Shown here piece after piece: positions 44,876-53,687 of a stretch of 64,000 nt of DNA. Origin of the DNA: Sphingobacterium olei. Its GTDB lineage: Bacteria; Bacteroidota; Bacteroidia; Sphingobacteriales; Sphingobacteriaceae. A model generated the notes under the pieces. It ran no database searches. It was given only the letters and a program-made list of their open reading frames with translations, and was not told where the DNA came from. Position numbers and translations under genes: made by a program. The stretch lies in assembly GCF_005048855.1 (NCBI RefSeq), contig NZ_SUME01000003.1:496001-560000 (forward strand). Reading direction: 5' to 3'. How positions within the stretch are numbered: position 1 is the first letter of the stretch; the number at the start of each line of letters is the position of its first letter.

Positions 44876-46069
44876 CTACCTCGGTTGGTAGTGATAAACA
44901 ATTTCGTAATTTTCATTTTTATACTTATCAGCAACTTCACCTATATTTAGATTTTGTCCTTGCGGTGTCGGCTCGCAGATCGAAAAATATTGACCATCGT
45001 ATTTAATGGCGTCTCCAATAGTATGTTCAAATTGAACCCCCATCGTTATGTGTGTAGGATAGAGTATGGCAATCATGGGTAGATTGTAGATCTCTTTTAC
45101 CAAAAAGAAGAATAATGCAGCACGATCGTCGCAATCGCTGTAGTTATGGATTAGTGTTTGTTCGGGAGACAGCCGCTTTTCCATTCCAAAATTGGAATCA
45201 TCGTTCTCATATAAAAACGCATATCGTGTAAATCGCATCAGATAATCCACGCCACTTTTAGTATCCATATCTTTAATATTTTCTTTAAGTATGGGTATCA
45301 GTGATTGGTAAGTCACTTTAGTGAGTGGAATATTAAAATACGTTTCAAAATTAACCCCCGGATAGTTTTTAAAAATACCTGCTATGTTATCACTTACTTT
45401 AATGTCGAATTCATATACCTTGTCTTTATACTGAAAGTTTATGTTTTTAACAGCATACGACTCATCTTTAAACTCAGGCATTTCAGCTATTTTGTAACTG
45501 AAATCTTTTATTGCTCCAGGAATACGGATCAGAACAGGTTTATATACATCCGAATGTTTAAATAGCTTACCGTAATCGTGATAATTGAGGCAGGTAAACT
45601 GCTGTCCGTCTACTACAAAATAAGGAATATCGGAGATATCCTCTTTGTTTTTAATATAAAAAACAATTTGGCCATCACCCACAGCCAATCTAGCATCGTA
45701 TCCAGATTTGTTCATCAAATACCATTTGTACAATGTATAGCGATGATAATTATCTGCTTTTGGGCTTATAGCTTCTGAAACCTGTCTAACAAGCTGATAA
45801 TAGAGCCAATCATTTAAGTTTTTTTTTGCTTTAAAGTCGTTCAGATCACTAATAAGTGCATTGTAATTCTCCGAATCAATAGTATTGTAAAATTTAAGAA
45901 TAGTACTTTCTTCTGTTTCCCCTTGAATTTGAATTTGTGGAGTTTTTGATTTATCAAAAATAAATGGCTCTTTGAAAAAATCTATGGTGTCTAAAGACTG
46001 GCCAAAAGAAGCTATTGTATAGAGTAAAGCTACACAACATGAAAAGATGTATACATATCTCCGCTTCAT
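44876..46069 (-). CDS. Exported transglutaminase-like protein
   Basis: A 397-residue protein with a signal peptide (cut near ASFGQ). Residues about 315-350 read YSDCDDRAALFFFLVKEIYNLPMIAILYPTHITMGV, the pattern of transglutaminase-like cysteine proteases: the Cys of SDCDDRA as nucleophile and the His of PTHITMG. A later acidic residue (SICEPT) could be the third member. The N-terminal 300 residues are unassigned alpha/beta sequence. It is convergent with the TonB receptor unit. The substrate is unknown. Confidence 0.75.
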   Translation of the reverse strand: MKRRYVYIFSCCVALLYTIASFGQSLDTIDFFKEPFIFDKSKTPQIQIQGETEESTILKFYNTIDSENYNALISDLNDFKAKKNLNDWLYYQLVRQVSEAISPKADNYHRYTLYKWYLMNKSGYDARLAVGDGQIVFYIKNKEDISDIPYFVVDGQQFTCLNYHDYGKLFKHSDVYKPVLIRIPGAIKDFSYKIAEMPEFKDESYAVKNINFQYKDKVYEFDIKVSDNIAGIFKNYPGVNFETYFNIPLTKVTYQSLIPILKENIKDMDTKSGVDYLMRFTRYAFLYENDDSNFGMEKRLSPEQTLIHNYSDCDDRAALFFFLVKEIYNLPMIAILYPTHITMGVQFEHTIGDAIKYDGQYFSICEPTPQGQNLNIGEVADKYKNENYEIVYHYQPR

Positions 46070-46373
46070 TTTGATAACAATTAATTTACATAGATTTAAT
46101 ATAAAATTAACAAAATAATTTTGATAAAATGAAATGTAGTTTTAAATATGACAAAAGGATTCTGAAAATTTATTATACTTACATAACAGCAGAAGTTGTT
46201 TATACAAATCAGATTTATCTTACGATAATAAAACTGTTTAGGTACAACCATTGTTTATATTGACTACGTCAATCGTTAGCAGTATATTCGTGGTGTCGAC
46301 AGAAAAAATAGACTGACAACACAATTGCGGCATGATTATGAAAAAGCGACAATAATTTCCATATTACCTCTCT

Positions 46374-46818
46374 ATGAAACAAGGATCTGGGAGACCTTCC
46401 GGGCGAACAATGGGAAGATATCCCCGGACTGGAGGAATACGGCATGATCTCCAGCCGGGGCCGTGTCAAGCGGCTATCGTTTGAACTGACCAATTCATTG
46501 GGCAAGGTTATCTTTTCGGCAACCAAGAGGTGATGGATAACGTCGGTAGCCTGAAAGAAGCGTTGGAGACGTTTGAACCGGATACCTACAAACGCATCAG
46601 TAAGCCTGAGGCTGTGTTGGGACATGCGATCGATACAGCTTATTTACAATGAGCATAAGGAGTTGATCCTGATATTAAGCGATGAAGCACAAACACAGAT
46701 TAAGGTCTAGAAAAATGCAGAGCTGCGAAAATCGATCGAAAAATGGCTCCTAACTAAAGAAATTGTTATACAGATCACACGCGGAAACACTACCCGTATG
46801 CGGAAAGTCGTTAGATAA
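46374..46818 (+). pseudogene. Decayed NUMOD4-domain gene
   Basis: Translation gives three pieces that fit end to end. Frame one (about 46381-46533) contains EQWEDIPGLEEYGMISSRGRVKRL, the NUMOD4 motif of homing-endonuclease-like proteins, and stops at TGA 46531. A shifted frame (46530-46652) reads SLKEALETFEPDTYKRISKPEAVLG and stops at 46650. The first frame resumes (46639-46818, NEHKELILILSDEAQ) with an in-frame TAG at 46708. Two opposite frameshifts and a nonsense codon make it a pseudogene. The bases are clearly more GC-rich than the surroundings, suggesting past transfer. The remaining part of this 800-bp gap shows no gene. Confidence 0.7.
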
Positions 46819-46859
46819 TCTCTTTTATGTACAATATGCCTTGTATTTATAATTTATTT

Positions 46860-46875
46860 ATCGTAGTATTGCGAT
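46860..46875 (+). promoter_or_regulatory. Candidate ArsR operator
   Basis: ATCGTAGTATTGCGAT is an imperfect palindrome with ATCG...CGAT ends, 18 bp before the arsR start. A strong ribosome-binding site AGGGAGG follows at 46881-46887. Confidence 0.5.
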
Positions 46876-46893
46876 GTTTAAGGGAGGCAAAAA

Positions 46894-47223
46894 ATGGGTG
46901 TAACAAGAACAGATATATTTTCAGAAGAGCAGAATAAACTTGCAGTGCTGTTAAAAGCGATGGCTCATCCTGCACGTATCGCCATCTTACAGGAAATTAT
47001 GTCGTCCGAATCTTGTATTAATAGCGATCTGGTGAGTGAACTCGGTCTTGCCCAAGCTACCATTTCGCAGCATTTAAAAGAGTTGAAAAACGCAGGCCTT
47101 ATCCAAGGAACAGTCGAAGGGGTAAGTGTGTGTTATTGTATCCAACCCGAAAATTGGCAGTTGCTTTGCAAACAGCTAGGCCATTTCTTAAATGCATACC
47201 AGGTGGCGAAAGATTGTAAATAA
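46894..47223 (+). CDS. arsR: ArsR-family metalloregulator
   Basis: A 109-residue winged-helix repressor ([15 protein letters not shown], then the recognition helix [18 protein letters not shown]). It should repress the operon and release it on metalloid binding. The classic CxC of ArsR helix 3 is absent: the site reads ESCINSDL, with Cys41 only. Other cysteines are Cys80 and Cys82 (VCYC), Cys92 and Cys108, which could form a different As(III) site, as other ArsR variants do. It precedes the ACR3 gene by 55 bp. Confidence 0.92.
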   Translation: MGVTRTDIFSEEQNKLAVLLKAMAHPARIAILQEIMSSESCINSDLVSELGLAQATISQHLKELKNAGLIQGTVEGVSVCYCIQPENWQLLCKQLGHFLNAYQVAKDCK

Positions 47224-47278
47224 AAATTTTAAACTAAATCATCGTTAAATTGCAATATAATAGATTAAATCAACTACT

Positions 47279-48358
47279 ATGTCTACAAATAAATGTGCGC
47301 CAGCATCCGAGCGCAAAAAACTAGGATTTCTAGATCGCTATCTTACCCTTTGGATCTTTTTAGCGATGGCTTTCGGTGTTGGTATGGGGCATTTTGTGCC
47401 TTCTTCGGCTACTTTTATTAATTCTTATAGTAGTGGTACGACCAATATTCCATTGGCTATCGGCTTGATCTTGATGATGTATCCTCCGTTGGCCAAAGTG
47501 AAATATGAAAATCTAGGAAAAGTCTTTAAGGACGTGAAGGTATTAAGCGTTTCTTTGATACTTAACTGGGTTATAGGGCCATTACTGATGTTTTTCTTAG
47601 CTATTACGTTTTTGAGGGATTACCCGGAGTATATGGTGGGATTAATCCTGATCGGTTTAGCCCGCTGTATCGCGATGGTAGTGGTTTGGAACGAGCTTGC
47701 AGAGGGTAATCGGGAATATGCCGCCGGTTTAATAGCACTGAATAGTATATTTCAGGTTCTTTTTTACAGCGTGTTCGCCTATATTTTTATTACGGTGCTG
47801 CCTCCGTTATTTGGTATCGAAGGTGCAGAAGTAAATATTACCATTGGTGAGATAGCCAAGAGTGTTGGCATTTATTTAGGGATACCTTTTGCGATGGGCC
47901 TTATCACACGCTATTCGTTGATTGGGCTGAAGGGTGAGCGTTGGTTTAACGAAAAGTTTGTTCCCATTATTTCTCCTTTTACCTTAATTGCACTACTTTT
48001 TACCATCGTTATCATGTTTAGCTTGAAGGGTGAACTAATTGTTCAGATCCCGATGGACGTGGTGCGGATCGCTATCCCATTGGTGATCTATTTCGCACTG
48101 ATGTTCATCTTTAGCTTTTTTATAGGGAAGCGTTTTGGAGCCGACTATTCAAAAAACGCCGCTATCGCCTTCACGGCTACAGGCAACAATTTTGAACTGG
48201 CCATCGCCGTTGCTATTGGTGTATTCGGTATTAATTCCGGACAAGCCTTTGCCGGAGTAATTGGCCCCCTTGTTGAGGTGCCTGCACTGATTGCTTTGGT
48301 CAATGTCGCCTTTTGGTTTAGAAGGAAATATTATAGTGGCACCGAGACCGTAAAGTAA
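47279..48358 (+). CDS. acr3: ACR3-family arsenite efflux permease
   Basis: A 359-residue inner-membrane protein with ten predicted transmembrane segments. The conserved cysteine is in [16 protein letters not shown], and [16 protein letters not shown] and [23 protein letters not shown] are the other family motifs. It pumps arsenite (and possibly antimonite) out using the proton gradient. It is controlled by the ArsR encoded upstream. No arsenate reductase gene (arsC) is in the window. Confidence 0.94.
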   Translation: MSTNKCAPASERKKLGFLDRYLTLWIFLAMAFGVGMGHFVPSSATFINSYSSGTTNIPLAIGLILMMYPPLAKVKYENLGKVFKDVKVLSVSLILNWVIGPLLMFFLAITFLRDYPEYMVGLILIGLARCIAMVVVWNELAEGNREYAAGLIALNSIFQVLFYSVFAYIFITVLPPLFGIEGAEVNITIGEIAKSVGIYLGIPFAMGLITRYSLIGLKGERWFNEKFVPIISPFTLIALLFTIVIMFSLKGELIVQIPMDVVRIAIPLVIYFALMFIFSFFIGKRFGADYSKNAAIAFTATGNNFELAIAVAIGVFGINSGQAFAGVIGPLVEVPALIALVNVAFWFRRKYYSGTETVK

Positions 48359-48375
48359 ACATATAACTATTGTAG

Positions 48376-49110
48376 ATGAAAATAGCACTTTTTTCAGATA
48401 TACATGCGAACCTGCCAGCACTTAACGCCATGTTTGCAGATCTTGAGGATAGAAAAGTCGACGCTATATATTGCCTCGGTGATCTTGTCGGATACCACGT
48501 GTGGCCCAATGAAGTGATCGAACTTATCCGTGCCAAACGGATACCTGTAATCTCGGGAAACCATGATGCAAAAGTGGAAAAAATAAAAGCGAGAGGAGAA
48601 AAGGAACCGTCTGAAAAAAATTACGCATATAACCTTATCAATGACGAGAACGCAAGCTATCTTCGCGATCTACCGGCTCATATCAGACTTGAATATCGCT
48701 CGATAACGGAGCAAATTGATTTACTGATGGTTCACGGTAGTCCGCGACGTAATGACGAATATGTACTGTCTGATACGCCCGAGTCAGAGGTGCTCCAAAT
48801 GATGCAGGAGGCCGGCGCGTCGATACTATGCGTAGCGCACTCGCATAAACCCTATCATCGTATCATAAAATTGGAAGATCAGCATTGTGTTCATATTATC
48901 AATACGGGGTCGGTCGGAAAGCCAAAAGATGGCAATCCACAAGGCGGTTATATTATTTTAGAACTATCATCGCAAACTACGTTAGCAAAACCTGAATCCA
49001 TCAAGGTAGAGTTTATCAGGTTTGACTACGACCTTCGGACTGCTATAGCAGCGATTGAAGCGAGTCCTCTACCAAATGAGTTCGCGGATATGTTAAGGGA
49101 TGCATACTGA
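48376..49110 (+). CDS. Calcineurin-like metallophosphoesterase
   Basis: A 244-residue phosphoesterase with intact metal-binding motifs: FSDIHANLPAL (Asp8, His10), GDLVGY (Asp36), GNHD (Asn62, His63) and AHSHKPY. It resembles the YfcE/MJ0936-like branch with phosphodiesterase or phosphatase activity. It begins 17 bp after the ACR3 stop, so it is part of the same transcript. A role in arsenic detoxification is not established. Confidence 0.9.
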   Translation: MKIALFSDIHANLPALNAMFADLEDRKVDAIYCLGDLVGYHVWPNEVIELIRAKRIPVISGNHDAKVEKIKARGEKEPSEKNYAYNLINDENASYLRDLPAHIRLEYRSITEQIDLLMVHGSPRRNDEYVLSDTPESEVLQMMQEAGASILCVAHSHKPYHRIIKLEDQHCVHIINTGSVGKPKDGNPQGGYIILELSSQTTLAKPESIKVEFIRFDYDLRTAIAAIEASPLPNEFADMLRDAY

Positions 49111-49381
49111 GCGATCCCCGTACCCACGTCGCCTCTTCTTCGGCTTGGAGTTGACGGGTTGTCGACTGCGTTTCAGCCAGTTTTTGACTCTGTTACATAT
49201 TATTACGCGAACCTGTCTCGAAGCTGTGTCCCATCTCTCTCGAAGTTAAAAAAGACTTAAGCGGACTCCTATAGAGTTTAACGGACTTATATGGACTTAG
49301 AAATGGACGAATATATAGTTCAGTTTTCTGATCTTAAGGACTAATAACTGAGCCGCAATTACTACACCAAATTGATACTCG

Positions 49382-50038
49382 CTATTTATAAAGTGTAACT
49401 GTAGTAAATTCCCTTGTAACCAAGTCTCCCGTTTTGCTTTTGATCTGTTCATTTAACGACTGCACATCGCTAATTTTAAAGGCACTTTGTTCAGCTAAAC
49501 TGGTCACTTTGTTCGTGTCGTATAGTTCAAACCCAAAGGGTGTGAACGGGAGTTTTTCCATAAAATCTCGCTGCGCAAACGTAATGTTAACGATACCGTT
49601 CGGTTTGGTAACCCGATGCAGTTCGACAAACAATGCGGTGGGATCTGTCCAAAAATAAATCGTATTCACCGTGAAAATTTTATCAAAATAATCGTTTGAA
49701 AAGGGGATATTCACGCCGTCATATAACTGGAAAGAGGCTCGCCCACAATCGATGAAATCTCGATTAATTCGTTGTGCTTCGTTGGTCATTAGCTCAGCCA
49801 TCTCTATACCATAATAAGTGCTGTCGTTTTGCTGATTGAGCAAATAGGAAAGATGTCCGCAGTTTCCATGGCCAAGCTCCAGTACGTTTTCGCGGGGACC
49901 AATTTTTAACAGATCGATCGCATGATGGGTCATCTTTTGATTGGTTTCATTCATCATACTGGCTACTTCAATTCCCTTTTCTCCGTGTGGCCGCCTCAAT
50001 TGGGCCGCCAACTCACTTAATTCTTGCTCATTTGGCAT
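49382..50038 (-). CDS. Class I SAM-dependent methyltransferase
   Basis: A 218-residue methyltransferase with motif I VLELGHGNCGHLSYLL (about 55-70), the post-I acidic residue in YYGIEMAE and the later motif VTKPNGIVNITFAQRDF. The substrate is unknown. It is on the opposite strand from the arsenic genes, and the arsenite-binding cysteines of ArsM were not seen, so it is not called ArsM. The 271-bp gap to the phosphoesterase gene holds nothing I could identify. Confidence 0.83.
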   Translation of the reverse strand: MPNEQELSELAAQLRRPHGEKGIEVASMMNETNQKMTHHAIDLLKIGPRENVLELGHGNCGHLSYLLNQQNDSTYYGIEMAELMTNEAQRINRDFIDCGRASFQLYDGVNIPFSNDYFDKIFTVNTIYFWTDPTALFVELHRVTKPNGIVNITFAQRDFMEKLPFTPFGFELYDTNKVTSLAEQSAFKISDVQSLNEQIKSKTGDLVTREFTTVTLYK

Positions 50039-50222
50039 TGTTGTCTTTTTATGTAAATGTATGGATATTGATTGAAAAACGCATGAAAAAAATAGTTGTT
50101 TAAAATAGTGCAGGTGCAGAATTATTACCCCAATGTATAATTTAGATTAAATAATTATTCTATTGTTAGTATGGTTGCTTAAAATTTATTAATTTTAAGT
50201 GTATTATAAAACTTACTATATT

Positions 50223-50945
50223 ATGGAAATTAAAACATCATCAAAATTTGTTGCTGAACTAATTGGAACATTTGGTTTAGTACTTTTCGGATGTGGAGCC
50301 GCTGCGATCGCGGGAGGCACCACTTTAGCGGGTACGGCTGGGTTAGGATTACTCGGTATTTCTGTTGCTTTTGGTTTATCTGTTGTGGTATTTGCCTATG
50401 CTATCGGTGGAATTTCGGGATGCCACATTAATCCCGCCGTTACAATCGGCGTTCTGGTTGCTGGTCGAATATCCGCGAAGGATGCTGCTGTCTACATTAT
50501 AGCACAACTCGTTGGAGCATTATTAGGCGCTTTTGTCTTGCAAACCTTGTTGAGTGGGCAATTGGCCGGATTCACAGCGGGAGAATGGGCGTACGGTTCG
50601 AATGGATGGGGAGAGGGGTATCAAAATGAATATGGTACCGGTGCTGCTTTTTTAACGGAAGCCGTTTTGACCTTTATTTTCTTGTTTGTGATTTTAGCAA
50701 CCACTTCTAAGGTCGGTAATGCCACAATGGCCGGTTTAGCCATTGGTTTTACCTTGTTGTTAATTCACCTAGTTGCAATTCCTATCACGGGCACTTCGGT
50801 GAATCCAGCTCGCTCATTCGGTCCGGCTTTATTGGCCGGAGGACAGGCATTGTCGCAGTTGTGGCTATTCATCGTCGCCCCAGTGGTCGGAGCAGTACTT
50901 GCTGCTGTTGTTTGGAAGGCAATCGAACCAAAAGAAACGGTATAA
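50223..50945 (+). CDS. aqpZ: Aquaporin (AqpZ-like)
   Basis: A 240-residue MIP-family channel with six transmembrane helices and both NPA loops (CHINPAVTIG and TSVNPARSFGP). The filter residues near the second loop (LLIHLVAIPITG with His, and the Arg of NPAR) are those of water-selective AqpZ, not of glycerol or arsenite channels. The ATG at 50223 (MEIKTSSKFVAELIGT) is the conserved N-terminus; eight upstream codons in the open frame were excluded. Confidence 0.92.
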   Translation: MEIKTSSKFVAELIGTFGLVLFGCGAAAIAGGTTLAGTAGLGLLGISVAFGLSVVVFAYAIGGISGCHINPAVTIGVLVAGRISAKDAAVYIIAQLVGALLGAFVLQTLLSGQLAGFTAGEWAYGSNGWGEGYQNEYGTGAAFLTEAVLTFIFLFVILATTSKVGNATMAGLAIGFTLLLIHLVAIPITGTSVNPARSFGPALLAGGQALSQLWLFIVAPVVGAVLAAVVWKAIEPKETV

Positions 50946-50963
50946 TACTCTTTTTCTTCGTAG

Positions 50964-51000
50964 AAAATCGGGATACTGAAATACGGGGTTCCGATTTTTT
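50964..51000 (+). terminator. Terminator after aqpZ
   Basis: Stem AAAATCGG/CCGATTTT around an imperfectly paired 19-base interior, ending in TTTTTT. Confidence 0.6.
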
Positions 51001-51049
51001 ACGTTTTAATTTTTACTTTTTACTTCTTAAAATCCGTATCTTCGTAGCA

Positions 51050-52822
51050 ATGGATAATTTTATTGTCTCTGCTCGTAAATACCGCCCTGTCACCTTCGAT
51101 TCTGTCGTAGGGCAACAGCACGTTACGAACACCCTAAAGAATGCAATCCACAATAATCAATTGGCACAAGCCTTTCTGTTTTGTGGACCGAGAGGTGTTG
51201 GTAAGACGACGTGCGCGCGTATTTTGGCTAAGACAATAAATTGCGAAAATATATCGGCATCGTCTGAAGCCTGTGGTGCATGCGAAAGCTGTAAGTCGTT
51301 TCAAAATGGGGCTTCATTTAGTATCCATGAACTAGACGCTGCATCGAACAATTCTGTCGAAGATATCCGGAGTCTTATTGAGCAAGTACGCATCCCACCC
51401 CAGGTAGGTAAATATAAAATCTATATTATTGATGAGGTGCACATGCTTTCTCAGGCGGCTTTCAATGCTTTTCTTAAAACCTTGGAAGAGCCTCCTGCAT
51501 ATGCAATTTTCATTCTCGCTACAACAGAAAAGCACAAAATATTGCCCACGATATTGTCTCGTTGCCAAATTTTCGATTTCAATCGGATTAAGGTAGAGGA
51601 TATGTCCGGACATTTAGCGACTATTGCGCAAAAAGAATCGATCAGCTATGAAGACGATGGTTTGCATATTATTGCGCAAAAGGCTGATGGAGGTTTGCGT
51701 GATGCTTTGTCCATGTTTGATCAGATTGCTAGTTTTTCCAATAAGCAAATTACATATCAAGCGGTAATCGATAATCTGAATATCCTGGATTATGATTATT
51801 ATTTTCAATTGATGGCTGCAGTTTCCCAAGAAAATGCAGCGGATACGTTATTGATTTTTGACAATATCTTGAATCGGGGATTTGACGGAGGGCATTTTAT
51901 TGCTGGTTTATCTTCGCATTTGCGCAATCTATTGGTCACAAAAGATCCAAAGACCCTGAAGTTACTTGAGGTAAGCGACAATATAAAAAAACGCTATTTG
52001 GAGCAGTCGCAACAAATCAACACAGGTTTACTATTATCCGCATTAAACATTGCAAACCAGTGCGAGATCAATTATCGAACCAGTAAAAATCATAGGTTGC
52101 AAGTTGAACTAGCCTTGCTGAAGCTCTGCCATTTGTCATCTGCCATTAAATTGAGCGTAAATGGTATATCAGCATCTAGTGTTGAACTAAAAAAAAAACT
52201 CCTTGAATCGGTAGCGATACCACAAAATAGCTCTCCAGATATTGTAAATAAGGCTATTCCTATACCTGTAGTTTCCAGTGCAGCGGTCAATTCTTCTAAT
52301 AACCCGCCCACCCCTTCATTACCAGTAGCGAAACCGGCAGCCCCAGTAAAAGGATGGGGAAGCTACAAACCGTCAATAGCCGTTCCGAGCTTAAATACTG
52401 TTTTTGAAGAGAAAGCAATAGAGGAAGATGAGGAGGAACTAGTAAAAGGGAGCGAATTTCGGGAAGTTACATTAAATGGCTTCTTGGAGAAATGGAACGT
52501 GTTAGCTGAAAATCTAAAAGTAGAAAGCCGTATTACACTTTATACTATTATGACGGCAAGTCAACCCCGTTTAAAGGGTAATTTAATCGAGATTGATGTC
52601 GAGAATGCCGTACAAATGGATCAACTTAGAGAAGGAAAAATAGATATCCTTAATTATCTTCGGGTGGAGTTAAGGAATTTTTCTTTAGAACTTGAAGGTG
52701 TTCAGATTGAGCAATCCAAAGTTCGAAAGCCCTACACTTCGCAGGAGAAATATCAGGTAATGGCTACGAAGAATCCTGCATTAGAAACATTACGCAAAAC
52801 CTTTAACTTAGGACTAAGTTAA
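51050..52822 (+). CDS. dnaX: DNA polymerase III subunit tau/gamma
   Basis: A 590-residue clamp-loader ATPase. Walker A is GPRGVGKTT near residue 48, the zinc-binding cysteines are in CENISASSEACGACESC, and Walker B and sensor motifs are IIDEVHMLSQAAFNAFLKTLEEPP. A Pro/Ser/Ala-rich linker (about 400-460) and a C-terminal tau-like domain follow. Full length is tau; an A10 run at codons 380-383 (52189-52198) could give a shorter, gamma-like product. The start at 51050 is the conserved N-terminus; 63 codons upstream lie over the aqpZ end. Confidence 0.96.
   Translation: MDNFIVSARKYRPVTFDSVVGQQHVTNTLKNAIHNNQLAQAFLFCGPRGVGKTTCARILAKTINCENISASSEACGACESCKSFQNGASFSIHELDAASNNSVEDIRSLIEQVRIPPQVGKYKIYIIDEVHMLSQAAFNAFLKTLEEPPAYAIFILATTEKHKILPTILSRCQIFDFNRIKVEDMSGHLATIAQKESISYEDDGLHIIAQKADGGLRDALSMFDQIASFSNKQITYQAVIDNLNILDYDYYFQLMAAVSQENAADTLLIFDNILNRGFDGGHFIAGLSSHLRNLLVTKDPKTLKLLEVSDNIKKRYLEQSQQINTGLLLSALNIANQCEINYRTSKNHRLQVELALLKLCHLSSAIKLSVNGISASSVELKKKLLESVAIPQNSSPDIVNKAIPIPVVSSAAVNSSNNPPTPSLPVAKPAAPVKGWGSYKPSIAVPSLNTVFEEKAIEEDEEELVKGSEFREVTLNGFLEKWNVLAENLKVESRITLYTIMTASQPRLKGNLIEIDVENAVQMDQLREGKIDILNYLRVELRNFSLELEGVQIEQSKVRKPYTSQEKYQVMATKNPALETLRKTFNLGLS
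52189..52206 (+). other. Candidate slippage site in dnaX (A10)
   Basis: Ten consecutive A encode the end of Leu380 and Lys381-383. Adding one A gives Thr-Pro then TGA (52204-52206), a 385-residue product; removing one A gives five new residues then TAG at 52212-52214, 387 residues. Both would contain the ATPase and oligomerisation domains but not the tau C-terminus. Confidence 0.5.
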
Positions 52823-52841
52823 AAACCAAAATTTCTTTTCT

Positions 52842-52849
52842 TATCTTTG
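52842..52849 (+). promoter_or_regulatory. TAnnTTTG promoter box for rlmB
   Basis: TATCTTTG, 50 bp before the ATG at 52900. Confidence 0.4.
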
Positions 52850-52899
52850 CGACAAATAGTACAATACGGTGGCTATTTTTTATATTATAAATTCGTAAC

Positions 52900-53673
52900 A
52901 TGGCTTTCCACATTAGAGACAATAGGGATGAAAAAAGAGAATCCAATCAAATGGTTTTTGGTATCCGCGCAGTTATAGAAGCAATAGATAGCGGAAAAGA
53001 AATAGAATCCCTGTTTGTACAGCGTGGCTTAAGTGGAAGTTTGTTCTTGGAACTCAAATCGTTATTAAAGGAACATAATCTAGGTTATCAGCAGGTTCCA
53101 ATCGAAAAATTGAATCGTATTACGCGAAAAAATCACCAAGGTGTAATAGCCATAATTTCCCCTATTGTTTATCATCAGATAGAAGATCTCTTACCGACAA
53201 TTTACGAGAAGGGCGAAATACCGTTTTTATTAATGTTGGATGGTGTTACCGATGTGCGAAATATGGGAGCAATAGCACGTACTGCAGAATGCGCAGGCGT
53301 ACATGCCATTATTGTTCCACGCAAGGGTTCGGCTGAAATAAATCCGGATGCGATTAAGACTTCTGCTGGAGCCTTATATAAAATTCCGGTTTGTCGACAA
53401 GATAGTTTAGGCAAAGTAGGACGATATTTAATAGAATCCGGTGTTCAGTTGGTAGTGAGTACAGAAAAAACGCAAGATTCCATTTATGATATCGATTATA
53501 CCGTGCCGACTTGTATTATAATGGGAGCGGAGGACGTGGGTGTTTCAGATGATTTGATTCGTATTTCGGATAAATTGGCGAAAATTCCGATGTTTGGTGA
53601 GATAGCATCTTTAAATGTATCTGTTTCAGCAGCTGTGGTAATATATGAAACCATACGTCAACGCTCTAAATAA
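52900..53673 (+). CDS. rlmB: 23S rRNA (guanosine-2'-O)-methyltransferase, RlmB/TrmH family
   Basis: A 257-residue SPOUT methyltransferase. The N-terminal substrate-binding domain (FGIRAVIEAIDSGKEIESLFVQRGL) is followed by the knotted SAM domain: LMLDGVTDVRNMGAIARTAECAG, IIMGAEDVGVSDDLI and ASLNVSVSAAVVIYE. RlmB modifies G2251 in the peptidyl transferase loop of 23S rRNA; the exact target is inferred from the family. It lies 14 bp before the HPP gene. Confidence 0.93.
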   Translation: MAFHIRDNRDEKRESNQMVFGIRAVIEAIDSGKEIESLFVQRGLSGSLFLELKSLLKEHNLGYQQVPIEKLNRITRKNHQGVIAIISPIVYHQIEDLLPTIYEKGEIPFLLMLDGVTDVRNMGAIARTAECAGVHAIIVPRKGSAEINPDAIKTSAGALYKIPVCRQDSLGKVGRYLIESGVQLVVSTEKTQDSIYDIDYTVPTCIIMGAEDVGVSDDLIRISDKLAKIPMFGEIASLNVSVSAAVVIYETIRQRSK

Positions 53674-53687
53674 TATTAACGTTATCA

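Noticed and set aside
46269..46625. Minus-strand open frame of 118 residues
   Set aside because: It is the antisense shadow of the NUMOD4 remnant; the recognisable motif is on the + strand.
49102..49245. Short minus-strand open stretch with a Lys/Arg-rich end
   Set aside because: Under 50 codons, no start or ribosome site, no recognised motif; probably chance or an old remnant.
49382..50038. Arsenite methyltransferase ArsM
   Set aside because: The conserved arsenite-binding cysteine pattern is missing and the gene is on the opposite strand to arsR.
50223..50945. Aquaporin as an arsenite channel (AqpS-like) because it is near the arsenic genes
   Set aside because: The filter residues fit water-selective AqpZ, and a methyltransferase gene on the other strand separates it from the arsenic unit.
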